5,504 nt of DNA, taken from CAZGVW01 sp964529265 (GTDB lineage Bacteria > Planctomycetota > Phycisphaerae > Phycisphaerales > UBA1924). The notes below the pieces were generated by a model. It worked only from the letters and a program-made list of their open reading frames with translations. It was not told where the DNA came from and did not search any database. The stretch covers positions 1 through 5,504 of the forward strand of contig CAZGVW010000270.1 of NCBI GenBank assembly GCA_964529265.1. Direction: 5' to 3'. Shown here piece by piece: positions 1-5,381 of this stretch. Each line of letters starts with the position of its first letter. The stretch's first letter is position 1. The position numbers and the translations under genes are program-made.

Positions 1-2
1 TC

Positions 3-51
3 CCGTATTCCGTATTCCGTATTCCGTATTCCGTATTCCGTATTCCGTATT
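3..51. repeat. Perfect heptamer tandem repeat (CCGTATT)x7
   Basis: Seven uninterrupted copies of the 7-bp unit CCGTATT run from base 3 to 51, followed by a partial unit CCG at 52-54. The array may continue left of the window. It ends about 25 bases before the ribosome binding site of the aminotransferase-like gene, so it lies in its leader or promoter region. The same core (GTATTCC / GGAATAC) recurs near 2956-2964 and 5410-5423. No function can be read from it. Candidates are slipped-strand length variation or a dispersed intergenic repeat family. Confidence 0.95.
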
Positions 52-78
52 CCGCCTCCACTACACTGCCTCCCACTC

Positions 79-84
79 GGAGGA
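79..84 (+). promoter_or_regulatory. Shine-Dalgarno site of the aminotransferase-like gene
   Basis: GGAGGA lies 8 nt upstream of the ATG at 93. This strong, well-spaced site supports that start codon, which also places a complete Tat signal at the N-terminus. Confidence 0.85.
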
Positions 85-92
85 CACCAACC

Positions 93-1442
93 ATGCCACA
101 CCCCACACGCCGCGAGTTCCTCGGCGCCGCCGCCCTCGCCCTCCCCGCCGGCGCCGCGTTCGCCGCCGCGCCTCCAACCCTCGACCCCGCGCGCATCTCA
201 CGCGCCCTCGCCGCCGCGAATCGCATCCCGGCATTCGCGCTCGGTTCCGCAGATTCCGGGGGCGACACCTCCGGGGCCGCGCGCAACGAAGACCTCTGGC
301 GCGACATCGCGCTCGCCTTCACCGTCGATCGCTCCATCATCAACCTCAACAACGGCGGCGTCAGCCCATCCCCCGCCTTCGTCCAGGAATCGATGAAGCG
401 ACATCTCGATCACTGCAACACCACGCCCTCATCTCTCGCCCTCCTCGGCTCGCTCCAGCCCCAAGTCGAAACCGTGCGCACGCGCCTCGCCCGCGCCTTC
501 GGCGCCGATCCGGAAGAAATCGCCATCACCCGCAACGCCTCCGAAGGACTCCAGATCTGCCAGTTCGGCCTCGACCTCGAGCCCGGCGACGAAGTCCTCA
601 CCACCACGCAGGATTATCCGCGCATGCTCACCACTTTCGACCAGCGCGCCCGCCGCGAGGGCGTCAAGGTCGTCAAGGTGAAGATCCCCGTGCCGTGCGA
701 AGACGATGACCTCGTCATCCGCCGCTTCGAAGAAGCCATCACCCCGCGCACGAAGATCATCCTCGCCTGCCACGTCATCAACCTCACCGGCCAGGTCCTC
801 CCCGTCCGCAAGATCGCCGCCATGGCCCGCCGCCGCGGCATTCCCGCCATCATCGATGGCGCGCACGCCCTCGCCCACCTCGATTTCCAACTCTCCGACC
901 TCGAATGCGACTATTACGCGACCAGCCTCCACAAGTGGCTCTTCGCGCCCCACGGCTCAGGCCTGCTCTATGTCCGCCGCGAGAAGATCGCCGGTCTCTG
1001 GCCCCTCATGGCCGCGGCTGACTCCCACCGCAGCGACATCCGCAAGTTCGAGGAGATCGGCACCCACCCCCTCGCCAACCAACTCGCCATCGCCGAGGCC
1101 ATCACCTTCCACGAAACCCTCGGCCCCGCGCGCAAACTCGCGCGCATGATCTACCTGCGCGACTATTGGGCCAACCGCCTGATGAGCAGCGGTCGCGCCA
1201 TCCTCCGCACCAGCCTCAAACCCGGCTTCGCCGGCGGCATCGCCACCGTCGAGATCGAAGGCTTGGACACCGCCGCGCTCCAGAAGTGGCTCTGGGAGAA
1301 ACACCGCATCCTCACCGTCGCCATCCTCCACGACGATGTCCGCGGCTTGCGCATCAGCCCCAGCGTCTACACCACACTCCCCGAACTCGATCGCTTCTGC
1401 GCCGCCATCGAAACCGCCATGGCCAAAGGCATCGATTCCTGA
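93..1442 (+). CDS. Tat-exported class V aminotransferase-fold PLP-dependent protein (isopenicillin-N-epimerase-like)
   Basis: The 449-residue product belongs to the class V aminotransferase (fold type I PLP) superfamily. Residues 1-26 form a twin-arginine leader: T5-R6-R7-E8-F9-L10-G11, an Ala/Leu hydrophobic stretch, and an AFA-type cleavage site near residue 24. The mature enzyme should therefore be exported already folded with its cofactor. Visible landmarks are LNNGGVSP (85-92) in the substrate-side loop; TRNASEG (146-152), typical of PLP-phosphate binding; D255 in IIDGAHA, which contacts the pyridine nitrogen; SLHK with K281 as the Schiff-base lysine; and R420 in GLRISPS, the usual carboxylate-binding arginine. 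I see no Cys-containing loop of the IscS/SufS kind, so a cysteine desulfurase is unlikely. The NNGG motif and overall pattern resemble isopenicillin N epimerase-like members, but the substrate is unknown. The gene starts at ATG 93 behind a good GGAGGA, ends in TGA, and converges with the MFS gene. Third positions are strongly C-rich. The fold assignment is firm; the reaction is not. Confidence 0.9.
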   Translation: MPHPTRREFLGAAALALPAGAAFAAAPPTLDPARISRALAAANRIPAFALGSADSGGDTSGAARNEDLWRDIALAFTVDRSIINLNNGGVSPSPAFVQESMKRHLDHCNTTPSSLALLGSLQPQVETVRTRLARAFGADPEEIAITRNASEGLQICQFGLDLEPGDEVLTTTQDYPRMLTTFDQRARREGVKVVKVKIPVPCEDDDLVIRRFEEAITPRTKIILACHVINLTGQVLPVRKIAAMARRRGIPAIIDGAHALAHLDFQLSDLECDYYATSLHKWLFAPHGSGLLYVRREKIAGLWPLMAAADSHRSDIRKFEEIGTHPLANQLAIAEAITFHETLGPARKLARMIYLRDYWANRLMSSGRAILRTSLKPGFAGGIATVEIEGLDTAALQKWLWEKHRILTVAILHDDVRGLRISPSVYTTLPELDRFCAAIETAMAKGIDS

Positions 1443-1459
1443 GCCCGCCTGCCCGGGTG

Positions 1460-1487
1460 GCATGGCCACGGCTCGGCGTGGCTATGC
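1460..1487 (+). terminator. Strong hairpin in the convergent spacer, possible transcription terminator
   Basis: An 11-bp stem runs from 1460-1470 (GCATGGCCACG) to 1477-1487 (CGTGGCTATGC), with one G-U pair and a 6-nt loop (GCTCGG). It begins 17 nt after the aminotransferase stop codon. There is no T-tract after it, so it is not a classical intrinsic terminator. It could be a 3'-end stabiliser, a factor-dependent stop, or a unit of a dispersed palindromic repeat. The position right after a stop in a convergent spacer fits a 3'-end role. Confidence 0.5.
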
Positions 1488-1564
1488 GCGCGTCTCCCAA
1501 CCGCCCACTGACCACGCACACCGCAACCGGCGCACGACCGGCCACCCAAACAGAGGATCCCCTT

Positions 1565-1632
1565 CCTCCTCCCCTCTGCGTTCTCTGTGACTCAGTGGTG
1601 AACTCTTCTCTCCATCACTCCGGCAGCGTCTC
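1565..1632. repeat. Direct repeat, left copy (68 bp)
   Basis: This segment is nearly identical to 1648-1716, with two substitutions (C1579/T1662 and T1582/C1665) and one extra T in the right copy, at an offset of 83-84 bp. It includes the spacer motif CTCTGTGACTCAGTGGTGAA and, at its right end (1615-1632), a copy of the last 18 bp of the MFS gene including its stop codon in minus sense. Outside the hairpin and this repeat pair, I see nothing gene-like in the 1443-1698 spacer. It is strongly pyrimidine-rich on the plus strand. Confidence 0.9.
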
Positions 1633-1647
1633 GCCATTCAACCCTCT

Positions 1648-1716
1648 CCTCCTCCCCTCTGTGTCCTCTGTGACTCAGTGGTGAACTCTTCTCTTCCATC
1701 ACTCCGGCAGCGTCTC
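1648..1716. repeat. Direct repeat, right copy (69 bp), overlapping the 3' end of the MFS gene
   Basis: This is the second copy of the 1565-1632 repeat. Its last 18 bases (1699-1716) are the terminal codons and TGA stop of the MFS transporter. Reading minus-ward, the duplication therefore appears to have copied the gene's tail plus about 50 bp of downstream spacer. The motif CTCTGTGACTCAGTGGTGAA resembles a low-complexity spacer repeat I associate with PVC-group and other environmental genomes; that link is from memory and unverified. Confidence 0.9.
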
Positions 1717-2949
1717 ACGCATCACGCGCCACGCCACCAACCCCGAAATCAGCGTCACCACTCCCGCTGCGTGCACTGCCGACACCAGTTCAAACGCGTC
1801 CGCCACGATCCCCGCCATCAGCGCTCCCGCGGCATACCCCAGATCCCGCCAGAAGCGATACACCGAGAGCGATCGCGCCCGCCACAGCGGATGACTCGCG
1901 TCGCTCACCGCCGCGAGCAGCGTCGGATACACCATCCCCGTGCCGACGCCCAGCATCACCGCGCCGATCACGCCCGCCCGCATCGGCGCGCCCGCGCCCA
2001 GCGCAAATACGCCGTGCGCCGCCGCCTGCACCAGCATCCCCCACACGATCAGCGGCTTCCGCCCGATCCGGTCGCTCCATCCGCCAAAGAACAATTGCGA
2101 AACGCCCCACGTCGCCGGATAGAGCGCCGCAATCACGCCGATCCGCCGCACGCTCAGGTCCCACGACGCCAGCAGCAGCGGAAACACGCCCCACGCCATG
2201 CCGTCGTTCAGGTTGTTCACCAGCCCCGCCTGACACGCGCCGAAGAGATCGCGCCGCCGGAACGTGGTCAGCGCAAACACCTGCGCCAGCGACGGCGCGG
2301 CTTCCTGCGCGCCGTCCCGCGCCGCGCGACGCTGCGCCTCGAGCCGCGCATGCGCCGTCGTGTCCCGCACCAGAAACACCGAGAGAGCCAGCCCGATCGC
2401 CGCATAGGCGATCCCCAGGTAGAACGGCGCCGGCCGCAGCCCATGCGCCGCGGCTATCTCCGCCGTCGCCCACGCCGTCACGCCCACCGCCAGATACCCC
2501 GCGAACTCATTGAGCCCGAGCGCCAGCCCCCGCCGCGCCGGGCCCACGAGATCCACCTTCATCACCACCGTCATCGACCACGCCAGACCCTGATTCACGC
2601 CCAGCAGCACGTTCGCCGCGACGATCCACTCCCACCGGTCCGCCCACCCCAGCATGAACGGAACCGGAACGCCGATCAGCCACCCCAGAATGAGCACGCG
2701 CCGGCGCCCGTAGCGATCCGCCAGCGCGCCCGAGAACAGATTCGCGCACGCCTTCACGATTCCGAACGTGATGATGAACGACGTGATGAACGTCGCGCCC
2801 GGCAGCAGGAACACCTCTTCGCCGATCAGCGGCAGCACCGTCCGCTGCAGCCCCACCATTCCCCCGACAAACGCATTGATCAGCACCAGCAGCAGAAACT
2901 GCGGCAGATTCTCCCTGAGCCCCAGCCGCGTTTCCGCTTCTGCTTTCAT
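1699..2949 (-). CDS. MFS transporter, substrate unknown
   Basis: This 416-residue protein has about 12 hydrophobic segments, normal for a major facilitator superfamily secondary transporter of the inner membrane. The MFS motif A appears in both halves: G74-A-L-A-D78-R-Y-G-R-R-R between TM2 and TM3, and GGWSDRIGRK (289-298) between TM8 and TM9, showing the internal duplication. A charged, Arg-rich loop at about 196-235 separates the two six-helix bundles. WRDLGYAAG (367-375) precedes TM11. The gene lies 42 bp downstream of the TauE-like permease gene on the same strand and is probably the last gene of the persulfide-oxidation cluster. Export of a sulfur metabolite is a guess from context only. 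The ATG at 2949 has GGAG only 3 nt upstream, which is tight spacing, plus a GGAGG about 14 nt upstream. Its codons are G-ending rich (GCG, GTG, CTG), unlike those of the dioxygenase gene on the same strand. Its final 18 bases are part of the duplicated 69-bp repeat. Confidence 0.92.
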   Translation of the reverse strand: MKAEAETRLGLRENLPQFLLLVLINAFVGGMVGLQRTVLPLIGEEVFLLPGATFITSFIITFGIVKACANLFSGALADRYGRRRVLILGWLIGVPVPFMLGWADRWEWIVAANVLLGVNQGLAWSMTVVMKVDLVGPARRGLALGLNEFAGYLAVGVTAWATAEIAAAHGLRPAPFYLGIAYAAIGLALSVFLVRDTTAHARLEAQRRAARDGAQEAAPSLAQVFALTTFRRRDLFGACQAGLVNNLNDGMAWGVFPLLLASWDLSVRRIGVIAALYPATWGVSQLFFGGWSDRIGRKPLIVWGMLVQAAAHGVFALGAGAPMRAGVIGAVMLGVGTGMVYPTLLAAVSDASHPLWRARSLSVYRFWRDLGYAAGALMAGIVADAFELVSAVHAAGVVTLISGLVAWRVMRETLPE

Positions 2950-2952
2950 CTT

Positions 2953-2956
2953 CTCC
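2953..2956 (-). promoter_or_regulatory. Closely spaced Shine-Dalgarno of the MFS gene
   Basis: In minus sense the leader reads GGAGGGGAATACGGAGAAG followed by ATG. The nearer GGAG leaves only 3 nt to the start and the farther GGAGG (2964-2968) leaves 14 nt, both outside the usual 5-9 nt. Initiation here may be modest or coupled to translation of the upstream gene 42 bp away. The leader overlaps a GGAATAC repeat unit. Confidence 0.45.
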
Positions 2957-3018
2957 GTATTCCCCTCCGCTATTGCCTATCGCCTATTCCCCTATTGCCT
3001 GCTTCCTATTCCCCTTCC
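2955..3018. repeat. Degenerate 7-bp-period repeat spanning the tauE-MFS gene junction
   Basis: On the plus strand the segment is a chain of related heptamer-like units: CCGTATT, then CTATTGC, CTATCGC, CTATTCC, CCTATTG, CCTGCTT, CCTATTC. It fills the 42-bp spacer and extends into the 3' end of the TauE-like gene, where it encodes the last residues up to the TAG stop at 2992-2994. The units resemble the perfect CCGTATT array at 3-51 and the GGAATAC units at 5410-5423. Confidence 0.75.
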
Positions 3019-3834
3019 GATCTCCGGAATCTGCCTCCACAAAATGTACACCGCCATGAGCACGAGAAACACCGCGAACAGGCGCTTCAGCGTCGATTGA
3101 TTGAGTTTTCCGCCAATCGCGCCGCCCAGCAATCCGCCCGCGGCGCCCAGCGCGCCGAAGAGCGCGATGATGCGCCAGTTCACTTCCTCCTCGGCCCCGT
3201 GCAGAATGTGCAGGTGCTTCGCGAACCCCACGGCGCAGTTGATCGCGATGATCGTCAGGCTCGTGCCCACCGCAATGCGCATCGGCACGCGCCCGAGCAG
3301 CACCAGCGCCGGCACGATCATGAACCCGCCGCCGACGCCGAGCAGCCCCGTGATCGCGCCGACCCCGATCCCCTGCGCCGCGAGCAGCCATGCCCGCTGC
3401 GGCGCGGGCGCGCGGTCCGGCGGCGCCTCCGCGGCTGCTTGCGGGGGCCGGGCGGCGCGGAACATGAGCGCCGCCGCGGCGAGCATCAGCGCGCCGAGCA
3501 GCGCCACCTGCAGTTCGCCCGCGACGAATCGGGACGCTTCCGAACCGAGATAGGTGCCCAATAAACCGGGAAAACCGAAGTAAAACACGCTTCTGGCGTC
3601 AATTTGGCGCTTTGCGCCCGCGCGGGCGGCGCCGCAGAGCGCGATGAAGCCGACGATCGCCAGTGATTCCGCAATCGCCTGTTTTTCGCCGTGTCCGACG
3701 AGATAGACGAGGATCGGGACGGTGATGATGGCGCCGCCGGAGCCCAGGAGGCCGAGGGCGACGCCGATGAAGACGGCGCCGAGGAGGGCGGAGACGGCGT
3801 AGATCACGCCGGGGGCTCCGCGGTGGAGCGACAT
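2992..3834 (-). CDS. TauE/SafE family sulfite/organosulfur anion permease
   Basis: This 280-residue polytopic membrane protein has eight or more hydrophobic segments and the internal duplication typical of the TauE/SafE (DUF81) family. GLLGSGGAIITVPILVYLVG (about 28-47) in the first half is mirrored by GLLGVGGGFMIVPALVLLG (about 163-181) in the second. A hydrophilic Pro/Ala-rich linker at about 128-147 divides the halves. Family members are proposed exporters of sulfite, sulfoacetate and related anions. The gene follows the CstB-type persulfide dioxygenase by 34 bp, so export of the sulfite or thiosulfate it forms is the natural reading, though inferred. The ATG at 3834 is preceded directly by an in-frame TGA, so it is the earliest possible start, but it has no clear SD; a GTG at 3807 (codon 10) does. 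The first 44 or so codons are almost all C-ending, codons 75-103 include several A/T-ending ones, and later codons are richer in G-ending. The C-terminus runs into heptamer repeat DNA. Confidence 0.9.
   Translation of the reverse strand: MSLHRGAPGVIYAVSALLGAVFIGVALGLLGSGGAIITVPILVYLVGHGEKQAIAESLAIVGFIALCGAARAGAKRQIDARSVFYFGFPGLLGTYLGSEASRFVAGELQVALLGALMLAAAALMFRAARPPQAAAEAPPDRAPAPQRAWLLAAQGIGVGAITGLLGVGGGFMIVPALVLLGRVPMRIAVGTSLTIIAINCAVGFAKHLHILHGAEEEVNWRIIALFGALGAAGGLLGGAIGGKLNQSTLKRLFAVFLVLMAVYILWRQIPEIGRGIGSRQ
3805..3819 (-). promoter_or_regulatory. Possible alternative GTG start with Shine-Dalgarno for the TauE-like gene
   Basis: In minus sense GGAG (3816-3819) lies 8 nt before the GTG at 3807-3805, codon 10 of the longer reading. 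That spacing is ideal, whereas the ATG at 3834 has only GCGTGA ahead of it. Starting at GTG gives a 271-residue protein beginning directly at the first membrane segment (VIYAVSALLGAV). Both starts remain possible. Confidence 0.4.
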
Positions 3835-3868
3835 TCACGCGGCGGGCGCGTTTTTGGCGCGGTGCGCG

Positions 3869-5311
3869 TCATTTTTCCACCTGTGCGCCGGATTTCTCCC
3901 ATGCGCCGAAGCCGCCGGCGACGTTGGCGACGGTGTAGCCGGCGCGCTGCAGGTACGCCGCGGCCCGGGCCGAGCGGCCGCCGGCCTGGCAGTTGATGAG
4001 GATGGGTTTGTCTTTCGGAATTTCGCGCAGGCGGGCGGAAAGACGGGTGTGGGCGAGGTTGTGGGCGCCGGGGATGTGGCCGGCTTCGAACTCCGCGGCG
4101 CGGCGGACATCGAGCAGAAATGAACCGTTTTCGCGCATTCGGCGCTGCAATTCGTCAATTTCGATCTCTTCGGTGGTCTCGAGCGCGCCGCCGCTCCTGG
4201 CGACCTCATCCACCGCCTCGGGCGGGGCCCAGGCGACGATGTTGTCGAGCCCGACGCGCACGAGGCAGCGAATGGCTTCATCGAGGTGCTTTTCATCGAC
4301 AATCAGGTGAATCTGCTGCTCCGGCTCGATGAATGAGCCCGCGACGGTGGGAAAATCGTTGCCGAAGGGGGTGTAGAGCGCGCCGGGGAGGTGTCCGGCG
4401 CGGAACTGCTTCCACGGGCGCGTATCGGCGACAATGGTGCTCTTTTCGCGCGCATCGAGCGATTTCAGATCGTGTGCGCTCATTTTTCGCGGTTTCGGCA
4501 ATCCATTGAGGATCGGGGGGCCGTCGCGGTTGAGGCGCTTCATGCGGGCGAAGTAGGTGGGCGGCTCCGGCTGGCCGGACAGGATGAAATCGACGAATGC
4601 GCCCTCGTTCTGCGCGGCTTTGAGCGCCGGGCTGAAGCGTTTTTCGTAGCCGACGGTGCTCTGGGGCACGGCGCCGAGGGCTTTGCCGCAGGCGCTGCCG
4701 GCGCCGTGGGCGGGCCAGACCTGGAGGAACTCGGGCAGATTGAGGAAACTGCGCGCGGAGTGAAACAGTTTGTGCGCGGATTCGTTCGCGGCGCCGGCTT
4801 GTCCCGCGGCGGTTTCGAGGAGATCGGGGCGGCCGAGGTCGCCGACGAAGACGAAATCGCCGGTGGCGACGCCCATGGGCTCGGTGGCGCCTGAGCCGCG
4901 GTCGGTGACGAGGAAGCAGATGTGCTCCGGCGTGTGTCCGGGGGTGTGGATGGCGCGAATTTCGATGTTTCCGATGGAAAACGCGTCGCCATCGCGCAGG
5001 AGTGTGTGGTCGTATGAACCTCCGGATTGCTTTTTGCTCAGCCAGGCGTAGGACCAATCCGGGCCGCCCATGGCGGAGAGGTAGAGGCGTGCGCCGGTCT
5101 GCTCGGCGAGTTCGCGGGCGCCGGAGAGGTAATCGGCGTGGATGTGGGTTTCGGCGACGGCGGTGAGGTGCAGGCCCTCGCGGCGGGCGGCGTCGATGTA
5201 GCGATCGACGTCGCGCTCGGGATCGATGAGGAGGGCTTCGCCGGTGCGCTGACAGCCGATGAGCCACGCAGCCTGGGCGAGGCGGTCGTCGTAGATCTGG
5301 CGGAGGAGCAT
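3869..5311 (-). CDS. Persulfide dioxygenase-rhodanese fusion (CstB-type; MBL fold plus two rhodanese domains)
   Basis: This 480-residue cytoplasmic enzyme is predicted to oxidise low-molecular-weight persulfides to sulfite and/or thiosulfate. Residues 1 to about 260 are an ETHE1-like metallo-beta-lactamase domain. H56-I-H58-A-D60-Y61 is an HxHxD motif with Tyr at the usual last His; H126 (TPGHTPEH) and D158 (VGDLGRPD) complete the expected mononuclear iron site. H202 and C208 lie in PAHGAGSACGK, and C20 lies in WLIGCQ; both Cys regions match my memory of CstB. Residues about 278-375 form a rhodanese fold whose active-site loop reads LIVDEKH, with no Cys, so it should be inactive. Residues about 383-478 form an active rhodanese domain: LDVRRAAEFEAGHIPGA, then C441-Q-A-G-G-R-S with C441 as the sulfur carrier. 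The three-domain order and length fit CstB (about 440-450 residues). A good SD supports the ATG at 5311. It is first in a cluster with tauE-like and MFS genes; no cstR, cstA or sqr is visible. Confidence 0.93.
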   Translation of the reverse strand: MLLRQIYDDRLAQAAWLIGCQRTGEALLIDPERDVDRYIDAARREGLHLTAVAETHIHADYLSGARELAEQTGARLYLSAMGGPDWSYAWLSKKQSGGSYDHTLLRDGDAFSIGNIEIRAIHTPGHTPEHICFLVTDRGSGATEPMGVATGDFVFVGDLGRPDLLETAAGQAGAANESAHKLFHSARSFLNLPEFLQVWPAHGAGSACGKALGAVPQSTVGYEKRFSPALKAAQNEGAFVDFILSGQPEPPTYFARMKRLNRDGPPILNGLPKPRKMSAHDLKSLDAREKSTIVADTRPWKQFRAGHLPGALYTPFGNDFPTVAGSFIEPEQQIHLIVDEKHLDEAIRCLVRVGLDNIVAWAPPEAVDEVARSGGALETTEEIEIDELQRRMRENGSFLLDVRRAAEFEAGHIPGAHNLAHTRLSARLREIPKDKPILINCQAGGRSARAAAYLQRAGYTVANVAGGFGAWEKSGAQVEK

Positions 5312-5318
5312 GGGGGGA

Positions 5319-5323
5319 TTCCT
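5319..5323 (-). promoter_or_regulatory. Shine-Dalgarno site of the persulfide dioxygenase gene
   Basis: In minus sense AGGAA is followed by 7 nt (TCCCCCC) and then the ATG at 5311. The spacing is normal and supports this start, which also gives the expected family N-terminus (MLLRQIYDD). Confidence 0.75.
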
Positions 5324-5381
5324 GGAAGGTGGTAGGTGGAATGTGGAATGTGGGGTAGGTGGCAGGTGGTAGTTGGTAGAT
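5324..5381. repeat. Degenerate heptamer array GGWANGT-like, 8 units, in the dioxygenase leader
   Basis: On the plus strand the units are GGAAGGT, GGTAGGT, GGAATGT, GGAATGT, GGGGTAGGT (two extra bases), GGCAGGT, GGTAGTT and GGTAGAT, followed by GGGG. The array begins immediately beside the ribosome binding site of the dioxygenase gene, so it lies in its 5' untranslated or promoter region. Its period is the same as that of the perfect array at 3-51, but the unit is more variable. Confidence 0.8.

Noticed and set aside
3..54. CRISPR array
   Set aside because: The repeats are 7 bp and directly abutting with no spacers, and no cas gene is present.
93..1442. Cysteine desulfurase that would feed the persulfide pathway
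   Set aside because: The fold is right, but no catalytic Cys loop is visible. The protein carries a Tat leader and the gene is convergent with the sulfur cluster, so a shared pathway is not supported.
429..1469. Two long minus-strand open frames opposite the aminotransferase-like gene
   Set aside because: They are low-complexity Gly/Ala/Asp/Glu translations without motifs, while the plus strand has a complete PLP enzyme with RBS and signal peptide.
1166..1684. A plus-strand open frame running from the aminotransferase gene through the spacer
   Set aside because: It is out of frame with the enzyme, Arg/His-rich, and crosses the hairpin and the direct repeat; there is no RBS or family resemblance.
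1565..1716. Insertion sequence or transposon ends
   Set aside because: The copies are direct rather than inverted, only about 68 bp long with no transposase between them, and are better explained by tandem duplication.
1678..3564. A 628-codon open frame on the plus strand, antisense to the MFS and TauE-like genes
   Set aside because: Its translation is almost all Arg, His, Pro and Gln with no domain, typical of the mirror frame of GC-rich coding DNA. The minus strand encodes two recognisable membrane proteins over the same span.
3400..3834. Replication origin at the GC-skew switch
   Set aside because: The switch lies inside an intact gene, and I see no dnaA, DnaA-box cluster or AT-rich unwinding region. 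It is kept only as a skew observation.
4293..5267. A 324-codon open frame on the minus strand inside the dioxygenase gene
   Set aside because: It is Arg/Pro/His-rich and out of frame with the clearly recognisable dioxygenase-rhodanese protein, so it is a shadow frame.
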